A stretch of DNA of 21,459 nt, taken from contig MKRS01000087.1 in NCBI GenBank assembly GCA_001897035.1, forward strand, positions 1-21,459. The letters are read 5' to 3'. Position 1 is the first letter of the stretch, and each line of letters starts with the position of its first letter. Source of the DNA: Bacteroidales bacterium 45-6. Its GTDB lineage: Bacteria > Bacteroidota > Bacteroidia > Bacteroidales > Dysgonomonadaceae. Made by a program: the position numbers and the translations under genes. Below the pieces are notes generated by a model, which was not told the origin of the DNA, made no database searches, and saw nothing but the letters and a program-made list of their open reading frames with translations. Positions 8,409 to 16,524 of the stretch are shown here, in pieces.

Positions 8409-8549
8409 GATTCCGTTATTATCGTAGGTCCAAAATTTCACGCAAATACTGATTGCCTGAAACCGGGTACAGATACCCTAAATTTGGTGCAAAGAAACAA
8501 AATAAATAGCGCATTACACACTATTTTCATTTCTTTAACAGTGGGTTCC

Positions 8550-9494
8550 CTATTTTCGGAGTTTTACCGAATCTATGATGTGTTCGGGTCCTTTGTGCAG
8601 GATCAGATTTGCCCTGTCGCGGGTTGGGAAGATATTTTGACGGAGGTTTTGCAGGTTGATCTCTCTCCACACGGTTTTTGCTGTCAGGATTGCTTCCTGG
8701 GTGGTGAGGCGCGAGTAATTTACGAAGTAGGATTCAGGATTGGTGAAAGCGCCCTCCCTCAATTTCAAGAAACGGGAAATGTACCATTCTTCCAATTGCT
8801 CTTCCTCAGCATCGACGTAGATGGAGAAATCGACAAAGTCGGAGACAAAGGCGTGGGATTTGTCCGAATGGGGATAGTCGGAGCTGCTCTGGAGCACATT
8901 CAGGCCTTCCAGGATCAGAATATCGGGCTGGTCTATCTCGTAGTATTCGTTGGGAATCACGTCGTAGGTGAGGTGCGAATACTTGGGCGCTTGCAAGTGG
9001 CGTTTTCCCGACTTGACGTCCATCACGAACTGGAGCAGTTTGCGGGTGTCGTAGGACTGAGGAAACCCTTTTTTGAGCATCAGGCCCTTTTCCTCCAGCA
9101 CCGAATTGGGGTGCAGGAACCCATCTGTAGTCACCAAGGCCACCTTCAGGCTCTCCTTCCAATGGCTCAGCAATGCTTGAAGCACGCGCGAACTGGTGCT
9201 TTTTCCCACCGAAACACTTCCGGCAACGCTGATGATGAAGGGAATGTGCTGCTCCTCTTGCTTGAGGAATTTCATCAGCACCGACTGGCGGTTGTGGCGC
9301 GCATTCAGATAATAATTCAAAAGGCGTGAGAGAGGAAGATAGATGTCTCTCACTTCGTCCATCGACAACTCGTCGTTGATGCCCCGGAGTCTTTCAACTT
9401 CTTCCTTGGTTAAAGTCATTGGTTCGGAATCGCGCAGGGAAGCCCACCGCTCTCTATCGAACTGCAAATAAGGGCTTTCAGAGGAAGAAATCAT
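8550..9494 (-). CDS. coaA: Type I pantothenate kinase (CoaA)
   Basis: Phosphorylates pantothenate with ATP, the first step of coenzyme A synthesis. The 314-residue product matches type I CoaA in length and in motifs: P-loop GSVSVGKST (92-100), [11 protein letters not shown], the [12 protein letters not shown] and [14 protein letters not shown] blocks, [10 protein letters not shown] and the C-terminal [19 protein letters not shown]. Bacteroidota often use the unrelated type III enzyme CoaX, so a type I gene here is worth noting. It stands apart from ftsX (141-bp gap holding a small hairpin, 8465-8478) and is divergent from sufB. Confidence 0.94.
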   Translation of the reverse strand: MISSSESPYLQFDRERWASLRDSEPMTLTKEEVERLRGINDELSMDEVRDIYLPLSRLLNYYLNARHNRQSVLMKFLKQEEQHIPFIISVAGSVSVGKSTSSRVLQALLSHWKESLKVALVTTDGFLHPNSVLEEKGLMLKKGFPQSYDTRKLLQFVMDVKSGKRHLQAPKYSHLTYDVIPNEYYEIDQPDILILEGLNVLQSSSDYPHSDKSHAFVSDFVDFSIYVDAEEEQLEEWYISRFLKLREGAFTNPESYFVNYSRLTTQEAILTAKTVWREINLQNLRQNIFPTRDRANLILHKGPEHIIDSVKLRK

Positions 9495-9562
9495 GTTGAA
9501 AGAAGTGTTTTACTTTACCTTATTAATAAACTAACTACAAGTGAAAATAGTTCTATCGGGTG

Positions 9563-9570
9563 CAAAAGTA
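9563..9570 (-). promoter_or_regulatory. -7 box of coaA
   Basis: On the minus strand the complement of 9570-9562 reads TACTTTTGC, a fit to TAnnTTTGY, about 70 bp before the coaA start. No clear -33 TTTG is visible at the usual spacing. Confidence 0.5.
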
Positions 9571-9719
9571 AAATAAAAACAGAAAGTTGCATAGGTTTTT
9601 GCCGGATCTTTCAAATTTTCCCTCCACTTAGAACAAATAGGGTAATACGTATGTTTAAAAAAGGCATTATTCAACATGCAAATCGACTGGCATCTTCCTC
9701 GTTTATGGCAAATTATCTG

Positions 9720-9727
9720 TATCTTTG
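9720..9727 (+). promoter_or_regulatory. -7 box of sufB
   Basis: TATCTTTGC at 9720-9728 matches TAnnTTTGY; transcription would start about 50 bp before the sufB ATG. The -33 region is weak (CTTC at 9694-9697, 22 bp away). The rest of the 290-bp coaA/sufB divergent gap holds no gene I can support. Confidence 0.6.
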
Positions 9728-9784
9728 CAATAATAAGGACTGTTTGTCGCCTGTTTATCATTCATTTAAACATTTATACTCAAA

Positions 9785-11242
9785 ATGCAAGAAGATTCGA
9801 CCAAAATAATAGAAGACATCACCACAAGTGAATACAAATATGGTTTTGTGACCGACATTGAAACCGAAATCATCCCCATTGGTCTCAGTGAGGATGTGGT
9901 TCGTTTGATTTCCCAGAAAAAAAACGAACCAGAATGGATGCTCCAATTCCGGCTCAAGGCTTATAGGCATTGGCTCACCATGGAGACACCTGATTGGGCG
10001 CAGCTGAAAATCCCGAATATCGACTATCAGTCGATCAGCTACTATGCTGCACCAAAACAGAAAGACGGGCCCAAAAGCTTGGACGAGGTGGATCCCGAAT
10101 TGCTGAAAACTTTCGAGAAACTCGGAATACCATTGCACGAACGGGAAATGCTTGCTGGTGTGACCACGATGGCCGTGGATGCCGTGGTGGACAGCGTGTC
10201 GGTTAAAACTACCTTCAAGAAAACATTGGGCGAGAAAGGAATTATTTTCTGCTCGTTTAGCGAAGCCGTTCAAGAGCATCCCGATTTAGTGAAAAAATAC
10301 CTCGGTTCGGTGGTACCTTACCGCGACAATTATTTTGCCGCCCTTAATACGGCCGTGTTCAGCGACGGCTCTTTCGTGTATATCCCGAAAGGCGTGCGCT
10401 GCCCGATGGAATTGTCCACCTACTTCCGCATCAACGCAGCCAACACGGGACAATTCGAGCGGACGCTCATCGTGGCTGACGACAATTCTTACGTGAGCTA
10501 TCTCGAAGGGTGTACAGCCCCGATGCGTGACGAAAACCAGCTTCATGCCGCTATTGTGGAAATCATTGCCATGGAACATGCCGAAGTGAAATATTCCACC
10601 GTGCAGAACTGGTTTCCCGGAGACAAAGAAGGAAAAGGCGGGGTTTATAACTTTGTCACCAAACGCGGCATCTGCAAGGGAAACGGCTCTAAAATATCCT
10701 GGACACAGGTGGAAACCGGCTCGGCCATCACGTGGAAATACCCATCCTGCATCCTTGCGGGCGATAATTCAGTAGGCGAATTCTATTCGGTGGCCGTAAC
10801 CAACAATTACCAGCAAGCGGACACCGGCACCAAGATGGTGCATATCGGAAAAAATACCCGGAGTCGTATTGTTTCCAAAGGAATTTCGGCAGGCAAGAGC
10901 CAAAACAGCTACCGCGGATTGGTGAAAATCTCTCCCGGAGCCGAGAATGCCCGCAACCACTCACAATGCGACAGCTTGCTGGTGGGTGACAAATGTGGTG
11001 CCCACACTTTCCCGTATTCCGACATCCGCAACCAAACAGGTATTGTGGAACACGAAGCGACCACTTCCAAGATCAGCGAAGACCAGGTGTTTTATTGCAA
11101 CCAGCGTGGAATTTCCACGGAAGATGCTGTTGCGCTCATCGTGGGCGGCTATGCAAAAGAGGTGATGCAAAACCTGCCGATGGAATTTGCCGTGGAGGCG
11201 CAAAAGCTGCTTCAAATCAGTTTGGAAGGAAGTGTAGGATAA
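9785..11242 (+). CDS. sufB: Fe-S cluster assembly scaffold SufB
   Basis: SufB is the scaffold subunit of the SufBCD complex, on which Fe-S clusters are built from sulfur supplied by SufS. The 485-residue product is a standard length and has the family blocks [31 protein letters not shown] and [22 protein letters not shown], plus the conserved Cys438 in [10 protein letters not shown], which corresponds to the essential Cys405 of E. coli SufB. Normally sufC, sufD and sufS follow at once. Here a strong terminator and then an unrelated fucosidase follow, so the partner genes must be elsewhere. Coding sequence looks intact. Confidence 0.95.
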   Translation: MQEDSTKIIEDITTSEYKYGFVTDIETEIIPIGLSEDVVRLISQKKNEPEWMLQFRLKAYRHWLTMETPDWAQLKIPNIDYQSISYYAAPKQKDGPKSLDEVDPELLKTFEKLGIPLHEREMLAGVTTMAVDAVVDSVSVKTTFKKTLGEKGIIFCSFSEAVQEHPDLVKKYLGSVVPYRDNYFAALNTAVFSDGSFVYIPKGVRCPMELSTYFRINAANTGQFERTLIVADDNSYVSYLEGCTAPMRDENQLHAAIVEIIAMEHAEVKYSTVQNWFPGDKEGKGGVYNFVTKRGICKGNGSKISWTQVETGSAITWKYPSCILAGDNSVGEFYSVAVTNNYQQADTGTKMVHIGKNTRSRIVSKGISAGKSQNSYRGLVKISPGAENARNHSQCDSLLVGDKCGAHTFPYSDIRNQTGIVEHEATTSKISEDQVFYCNQRGISTEDAVALIVGGYAKEVMQNLPMEFAVEAQKLLQISLEGSVG

Positions 11243-11265
11243 GTCATTATTCTAAAGAAATAGGC

Positions 11266-11311
11266 CATTGGCCGGGCTTGGGGTTTCCCTTTGTCCGGCC
11301 AATGTTGTTTT
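11266..11311 (+). terminator. Terminator after sufB
   Basis: A perfect 10-bp GC-rich stem, CATTGGCCGG (11266-11275) with CCGGCCAATG (11295-11304), closes a 19-nt loop and is followed by TTGTTTT. It lies 23 bp after the sufB stop, so the sufB transcript ends here and does not reach other suf genes. Confidence 0.85.
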
Positions 11312-11560
11312 TGGGCTGATCGAAAAATTGTTTTTCGAATCGAATTTCCATAGAACATACCTTGGGTGAGTTTTTATTTTATGGCAATATCCTCCGGATG
11401 CATTTCTTCTTCGCCTTTTTCCCCCGTGCTTCACCGCAATTATTGTAAAATTGAATCAAAAGTAGCGGTATTTTGAACGAAAAGGAACAATCTATCTCGT
11501 TTATTATCCTTTATTTTGTAATTTAAGTAATGGGAATTATTTATAGCCGTAAAATGTGTA

Positions 11561-11578
11561 AGCCAATAGCTATTGGCT
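11561..11578. promoter_or_regulatory. 18-bp perfect palindrome, candidate operator
   Basis: AGCCAATAGCTATTGGCT is identical on both strands. Its centre lies about 40 bp upstream of the -7 box of the fucosidase gene, next to the -33 region. The symmetry suggests the binding site of a dimeric regulator. No such regulator is coded next to it, and the factor is unknown. Confidence 0.5.
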
Positions 11579-11582
11579 ATGT

Positions 11583-11616
11583 CTTGCGTTTAAAAAAGTA
11601 CGACAATTTATGTTTG
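11583..11616 (+). promoter_or_regulatory. Promoter of the fucosidase gene
   Basis: TATGTTTG at 11609-11616 matches TAnnTTTG (followed by T, fitting Y). CTTG at 11583-11586 is a partial -33 element with 22 bp between. This leaves a leader of about 45 nt before the ATG at 11666. Confidence 0.55.
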
Positions 11617-11665
11617 TAATTACTTACTAATAATATAATAAGATACAATCTAAACTTTAAATTTA

Positions 11666-14146
11666 ATGGCAAGAAAATCTGCGATTTCTATTATGCTTTC
11701 TCTTTCTCTTGTTGGCTTGTATGCACAAGAGTCGTCTAAACTTTGGTACGAGAAACCCGCAAAGGAGTGGACCGAGGCCCTGCCTGTGGGCAATGGGCGG
11801 ATCGGTGCCATGGTTTTCGGTGGCATCGACAACGAATTGATTCAGCTGAATGAGGCAACCTTGTGGTCAGGCGGGCCGAAAGAGAATAATGTGAACCCCG
11901 AAACCCCGAAATACCTGAAGCCGATACGGGAAGCATTGGCTAAGAATGATTTTCAAACGGCGATGGATCTTTGCAAAAAAATGCAAGGTGATTATTCCGA
12001 AAGCTTTCTCCCGATGGGAGATTTGAACATCAAACAAACCTTTGCCACGAAAGGAGATGCCTATAATTATTACAGGGAATTGGATTTGAGCAAGGCCGTA
12101 GCTCTTACTCGGTTTGAGCAAGGCGGCGTAAACTTTTCCAGGGAGATCTTCGTGTCGTTTCCCGATAGCGTGCTGGTTGTAAAGATAAAGTCGAGCAAGT
12201 CCTCGATGCTCAATTTGGATATTAGCCTCACAAGCCAACTCAAAAATACGGTTACACCCTTCGATGGCAGTCAATTGACAATGAACGGGAAAGCCCCCGT
12301 TCGGTTGGATCCCAGCTATTATAACAAGGAAGGGCGTCAGCCCGTTGTTTGGGAAGATGCCTCCGGTTGCGGCGGAATGCGTTTCCAAACCTTGCTGAAG
12401 GCTGTGAACGAAGGGGGAACGGTTTTGGCCGATAACGACGGCATCCATGTGAAAGATGCCAGCGAAGTGACACTTTACCTTAGTTCGGCGACCAGCTACA
12501 ACGGCCCATTCAAATGTCCCGACAGTGAAGGGCGGGACGAAAAGGCGATATCGGAAAAAGCGTTGAAGGGCGCCTTGTCTTCGTCTTACGATCGCATTTT
12601 GGCGAAACATGTTGCTGATTACCAATTATACTTCAACCGGGTAAAGCTCGATTTGACGGATACGGCTCACAATTTGGCCAACAAAAATATGCCTTCCGAT
12701 CTTCGCCTGCGGGTATATTCTTATGGCAACTACGATCCCAAAATGGAAGAATTGTATTTCAACTATGGCCGTTACCTGCTTATTTCCTGCTCCCGTCCGG
12801 GAGGTGTCCCTGCCAACTTGCAAGGAATTTGGAACAAGGAGTTTCGTGCTCCATGGAGTTCCAACTATACGATCAACATCAACACTCAAATGAATTATTG
12901 GCCTGCTGAAAGTTCCAACTTATCCGAACTGCATTTGCCTTTGATGGAGTATATCAAGAACCTTTCCAAGACAGGGAAAGTCACTGCCCAACAATACTAC
13001 AACGCCCGTGGGTGGGTCGCGCACCACAATTCCGACATTTGGTGCATCAGCAATCCCGTCGGAGACCACGGCGACGGCGACCCTGTTTGGGCAAACTGGT
13101 ACATGGCTGCCAATTGGCTGTCGCAACATTTGTGGGAGCACTATGCCTACACGGGCGACAAGAAATTTCTGCAAAACGAGGCCTACCCGGTTATGAAGCA
13201 AGCCGCCCTGTTTTGTTTCGATTGGTTGGTCGAGAAAGACGGTTACCTGATAACGGCACCTTCCACTACCCCAGAAAACCTTTTTCGGTATGAAGGGAAA
13301 GCTATTTCATTGTCAGAAGCCACCACGATGGACATGGCTATCATCCGCGATTTGTTCACCAATTTGATAGAAGCTTCCGAAACTTTGGGTATCGACAAGG
13401 GATTCAGGAAACAATTGGTGGAAAAGCGGGCAAAATTGTATCCCTACCACATCGGTTCGAAAGGGCAATTGCTTGAATGGAGCAAGGAATATGAGGAGAC
13501 TGATCCGCATCACCGGCATACTTCCCATTTGTTTGGGCTTCATCCTGGACGCGACATTTCGCCCATGCGAACTCCCGATCTGGCAAAAGCCGCCGCAAGG
13601 ACATTTGAATTGAGAGGCGACGACGGGACTGGCTGGAGCAAAGCCTGGAAAATAAACTTTGCAGCCCGCCTTCTGGATGGAAACCATGCCTACAAGATGA
13701 TCCGTGAAATTATGAAATACAATGGGCCGGAAAGTGTCAACCGGAGAGCTGGCGGCACCTATCCTAACTTTTTCGATGCGCATCCCCCTTTCCAAATCGA
13801 CGGAAACTTCGGAGCGACGGCAGGTTTCGTCGAAATGTTGCTCCAAAGCCATTTGCACGAAATCCATTTGCTGCCAGCCTTGCCTGATGCGTGGCCGTCG
13901 GGAAGCGTTTCGGGTTTGAAAGCGAGAGGCAATTTTGAGGTGAACATCCGATGGGGAAAAGGAAAGCTCACAAGTGCTGTCGTCAAATCGGTGATCGGAG
14001 GAAAGTGCGTGCTCAGGACAAGTGTTCCTGTCCAGATTGATGGAGCATCACCCATTCAAGCCCGGGACGGAGAATATTACCTGAACAGCTTTGATGCTGA
14101 AAAGGGGAAATCTTATTCGGTAAATGCCAAAAAAAGTGGAGATTGA
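11666..14146 (+). CDS. Secreted alpha-L-fucosidase-type glycoside hydrolase, family GH95
   Basis: An 826-residue exported enzyme with a signal peptide (1-20, cleavage likely after LVGLYA) and the GH95 layout: N-terminal beta domain (about 23-270), a linker, an (alpha/alpha)6 barrel (about 330-720) and a C-terminal beta domain. The active-site residues known from the Bifidobacterium enzyme AfcA appear to be kept: Asn404 and Asn406 in TININTQMNYWP, a Glu at 610 or 611 before DPHHRHTSHL, and Asp712 in QIDGNFGAT. GH95 members mostly cut alpha-1,2-L-fucose, some cut alpha-L-galactose; substrate is not decidable here. No SusC/SusD pair is nearby. Promoter and palindrome lie upstream; the CotH gene follows after 143 bp. 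Confidence 0.93.
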   Translation: MARKSAISIMLSLSLVGLYAQESSKLWYEKPAKEWTEALPVGNGRIGAMVFGGIDNELIQLNEATLWSGGPKENNVNPETPKYLKPIREALAKNDFQTAMDLCKKMQGDYSESFLPMGDLNIKQTFATKGDAYNYYRELDLSKAVALTRFEQGGVNFSREIFVSFPDSVLVVKIKSSKSSMLNLDISLTSQLKNTVTPFDGSQLTMNGKAPVRLDPSYYNKEGRQPVVWEDASGCGGMRFQTLLKAVNEGGTVLADNDGIHVKDASEVTLYLSSATSYNGPFKCPDSEGRDEKAISEKALKGALSSSYDRILAKHVADYQLYFNRVKLDLTDTAHNLANKNMPSDLRLRVYSYGNYDPKMEELYFNYGRYLLISCSRPGGVPANLQGIWNKEFRAPWSSNYTININTQMNYWPAESSNLSELHLPLMEYIKNLSKTGKVTAQQYYNARGWVAHHNSDIWCISNPVGDHGDGDPVWANWYMAANWLSQHLWEHYAYTGDKKFLQNEAYPVMKQAALFCFDWLVEKDGYLITAPSTTPENLFRYEGKAISLSEATTMDMAIIRDLFTNLIEASETLGIDKGFRKQLVEKRAKLYPYHIGSKGQLLEWSKEYEETDPHHRHTSHLFGLHPGRDISPMRTPDLAKAAARTFELRGDDGTGWSKAWKINFAARLLDGNHAYKMIREIMKYNGPESVNRRAGGTYPNFFDAHPPFQIDGNFGATAGFVEMLLQSHLHEIHLLPALPDAWPSGSVSGLKARGNFEVNIRWGKGKLTSAVVKSVIGGKCVLRTSVPVQIDGASPIQARDGEYYLNSFDAEKGKSYSVNAKKSGD

Positions 14147-14289
14147 ACGGAATTTTCCGAAAAGCGTAATTTTTACACATAAAAACCGATTATTTTCTTC
14201 AAAAATGGATTGTATTGGCTGAAAGTCACTATATTTATGCACTTGAAAAGTAATCGTAAATCACAATAACCCTAAAATTCTTATACTAA

Positions 14290-16368
14290 ATGAAATTCTT
14301 AGCTCCTTTGCGTTTTTTGCCTGCATATCCAAGAACAAGAGCATTGACGGCTTGTCTATTGATTCTTGCAGCAAATATGTTTGTGTCAAAAGCTTATTCG
14401 CAGAGTCAAAAAACAAACTTGCCTGCCATATATATCAACACCGATGGCAACACGCCCGTGACCAGCAAGGAGGATTATCTGAAAGGCCGAATAACCATCG
14501 TAAGCAGCGATGCTTCCGAAAAATTAGATATGGTGACCGAAATCCGGGGTAGGGGAAATTCCACTTGGGAATTTCCCAAAAAGCCCTACCGCATCAAGCT
14601 GGACAAGAAATACAATATCTTCAATCTGCCGGCTAAGGCCAAAAGCTGGACGCTACTGGCTAATCATGCGGATAAAACCTTGATGCGAAATGCACTTGCT
14701 TACAAAATAAGCAATTTCCTGGGATTGGAATTCACCCCTTCCGTCAAATTTGTCGATCTAACATTGAATGGCCAATTCTTGGGCAATTACATGTTGTCGG
14801 ACCAGATTGAAGTGAATACGAAGCGGGTCAATATCGATGAATTGGACTCCACCGTGGTGGATCCACAAGCCATTACTGGCGGATATCTCCTCGAAATCGA
14901 TGGCTTTGCCGCATCCGAACCGGTGTGGTTCACCACTGGTCAGGGGTTGAAAATTACGGTGAAATCGCCCGACGACAGCCAAATCACCAGCCAGCAAATG
15001 ACCTATATTCAGAATTACATTGCAGACTTTGAGAACCGGCTTTTCTCGGCCGACTTCAAAGATCCGGTGTTTGGCTACCGGGCTAAGGTGGACACCACAA
15101 GCCTTGTCAATTGGTACATCGGTTGTGAGCTTACCGGAAATTCCGATTCGTTCTGGAGCACTTATGTCTATAAAAGACGAAACAACGACAAACTGTTTTT
15201 TGGACCCATGTGGGACTACGACATTGCCTTCAACAACGACAGCCGTCTGGGTGATGCCGTGAACAAACTTATGCGCAATTCTGCACACAATCCGCGCACC
15301 TGGATCGAGCAGTTGTATAAAGACGAATGGTTTCAGCAAGCCGTTTGTAAACGATGGAACGAGCTGGTGAATAAAAACATGGAAACCGAATTGACCGATT
15401 TTATCACCTCCACAGCCACTTTGATTGACCAGTCGCAGCAATTGAATTTCAGCTCGAACTTGTGGCCAATACTCAACACGAGGGTTTATCAAGAGCAATT
15501 TCTATTTAAAACGTATGCAGAAGGGGTCAATTATTTGAAACAATACGTGAAGAATCGCATCAGCTTTCTGAACACTGCCCTCAAATATGTGGAGCCGGAA
15601 AAACCATCCGAGCCATTTGTCACCGACAACAATTATTACTACATGCTTCTCAACAAGAAGACCAAGAATGCCATAGCCGTCAACGGATCTGTTTCGACTG
15701 AAAATGCGGCCTTGGTGTCGTGGACTCCCATTGAAAGCGAAGATGCTCATCTGTGGAGTGTGGATCTTGTGGGGAACGACACCTACCGTCTAATCAATAA
15801 GAAGTCGGGATTGGCCGCTTCCGGAAACGGATACAACAGCGGGTTGACCCAAAAGACGATCAACACGAGTGATTCGCACCAGTTGTGGAAAATCGTGGCA
15901 GTAAATACCGGGAATGTGTATGCCTTGCAGAATGTGTCGTCGGGATGCACAGTCAACAACACCGGCGGAAGTTTCATCAACGGTAATCCAATCATCGAAT
16001 ACACCAGTGGTTTGGTTTCCGGCACAACGGGTTATACGCTGATAAGCGAAAACCAGCAATGGTACATCCAGAAGCTTCAGGCTAAGCTATCCTCCATCGT
16101 GCAATATGGAAGCAACTCGAAATTAGATGCTTATTTTGATGCCGAAACCAAGCAGATCCGCGTCAACTTCTCCTTGAGCTTGGAGGCGGATGTTGCGATC
16201 GGCGTTTACAATTTGGTTGGCCAGCAGCTTTACGGCAATTCATTGAAAGGGATTCAAAGCGACAATGCAATCGACATTCCCGCTTCGTCTTATGGGCCGG
16301 GAGTGTATCTGTTGAAATTTTCTACCAGCAAGGGTGATCGCATAACCCAGAAATTGATAATAAAATAA
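14290..16368 (+). CDS. Secreted CotH-family protein with ricin-like domain and T9SS sorting domain
   Basis: A 692-residue protein: signal peptide (1-37, AYS|Q), CotH kinase-like domain (about 45-430), a ricin-type lectin-like region (about 446-595) and a C-terminal type IX secretion sorting domain (about 611-692, ending in GVYLLKFSTSKGDRITQKLI). CotH of Bacillus is an atypical protein kinase of the spore coat; here the motifs ANHADKTLMRN (124-134) and MWDYDIAF (Asp309, Asp311) are kept, so kinase-like activity is possible. The lectin-like part shows three repeats with the QxW-like pattern (AHLWSV, HQLWKI, QQWYI). Its end predicts release or surface attachment through the outer membrane by T9SS. 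It follows the fucosidase in the same direction; joint transcription is possible. Confidence 0.88.
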   Translation: MKFLAPLRFLPAYPRTRALTACLLILAANMFVSKAYSQSQKTNLPAIYINTDGNTPVTSKEDYLKGRITIVSSDASEKLDMVTEIRGRGNSTWEFPKKPYRIKLDKKYNIFNLPAKAKSWTLLANHADKTLMRNALAYKISNFLGLEFTPSVKFVDLTLNGQFLGNYMLSDQIEVNTKRVNIDELDSTVVDPQAITGGYLLEIDGFAASEPVWFTTGQGLKITVKSPDDSQITSQQMTYIQNYIADFENRLFSADFKDPVFGYRAKVDTTSLVNWYIGCELTGNSDSFWSTYVYKRRNNDKLFFGPMWDYDIAFNNDSRLGDAVNKLMRNSAHNPRTWIEQLYKDEWFQQAVCKRWNELVNKNMETELTDFITSTATLIDQSQQLNFSSNLWPILNTRVYQEQFLFKTYAEGVNYLKQYVKNRISFLNTALKYVEPEKPSEPFVTDNNYYYMLLNKKTKNAIAVNGSVSTENAALVSWTPIESEDAHLWSVDLVGNDTYRLINKKSGLAASGNGYNSGLTQKTINTSDSHQLWKIVAVNTGNVYALQNVSSGCTVNNTGGSFINGNPIIEYTSGLVSGTTGYTLISENQQWYIQKLQAKLSSIVQYGSNSKLDAYFDAETKQIRVNFSLSLEADVAIGVYNLVGQQLYGNSLKGIQSDNAIDIPASSYGPGVYLLKFSTSKGDRITQKLIIK

Positions 16369-16409
16369 TAATAAATATTTTCTTTTTCATGTTTTGCAGA
16401 CTGCAAGTG

Positions 16410-16449
16410 CCTGCGTTCGGATCAACGATTTTTCACGTCCGAATGCAGG
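16410..16449 (+). terminator. Hairpin after the CotH gene
   Basis: CCTGCGTTCGGA (16410-16421) pairs with TCCGAATGCAGG (16438-16449), 12 bp with one G-U, around a 16-nt AT-rich loop. The tail TATTTCGTTTC is only partly T-rich. It probably separates the CotH gene from the helicase gene. Confidence 0.6.
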
Positions 16450-16524
16450 TATTTCGTTTCGGGTAAAAAAACAGGCGGAAGAAAAAGGCATGGCTTATTA
16501 AACAGGAAATAGTACCTTTACCGA

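Larger units (their letters stand above)
11243..11665. other. Intergenic region between sufB and the fucosidase
   Basis: A 423-bp gap. It starts with the sufB terminator (11266-11311). The stretch 11312-11540 has no supported gene; a minus-strand box TACTTTTG (complement of 11464-11457) faces back towards sufB but has no credible gene behind it. The right end contains the perfect palindrome (11561-11578) and the promoter (11583-11616) of the fucosidase. Confidence 0.6.

Noticed and set aside
8465..8478. Small hairpin GGGTA-CAGA-TACCC between coaA and ftsX
   Set aside because: Only 5 bp and no T tract; too weak to call a terminator or operator.
8388..9329. A 313-codon plus-strand frame over coaA and the ftsX upstream region
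   Set aside because: Antisense shadow of coaA; its protein has no family features.
9495..9784. A small gene or RNA in the coaA/sufB gap
   Set aside because: The minus-strand frame 9531-9761 is AT-rich, lacks any pattern and contains both predicted promoter boxes.
11252..11434. A 60-codon minus-strand frame with a TACTTTTG box (11457-11464) upstream
   Set aside because: It begins with GTG, runs through the sufB terminator and gives a low-complexity basic protein. The box may be chance in AT-rich DNA.
16394..16406. Short near-palindrome TTGCAG-A-CTGCAA after the CotH gene
   Set aside because: A 1-nt loop cannot form a hairpin and the size is close to chance; the longer hairpin at 16410-16449 explains the gap better.
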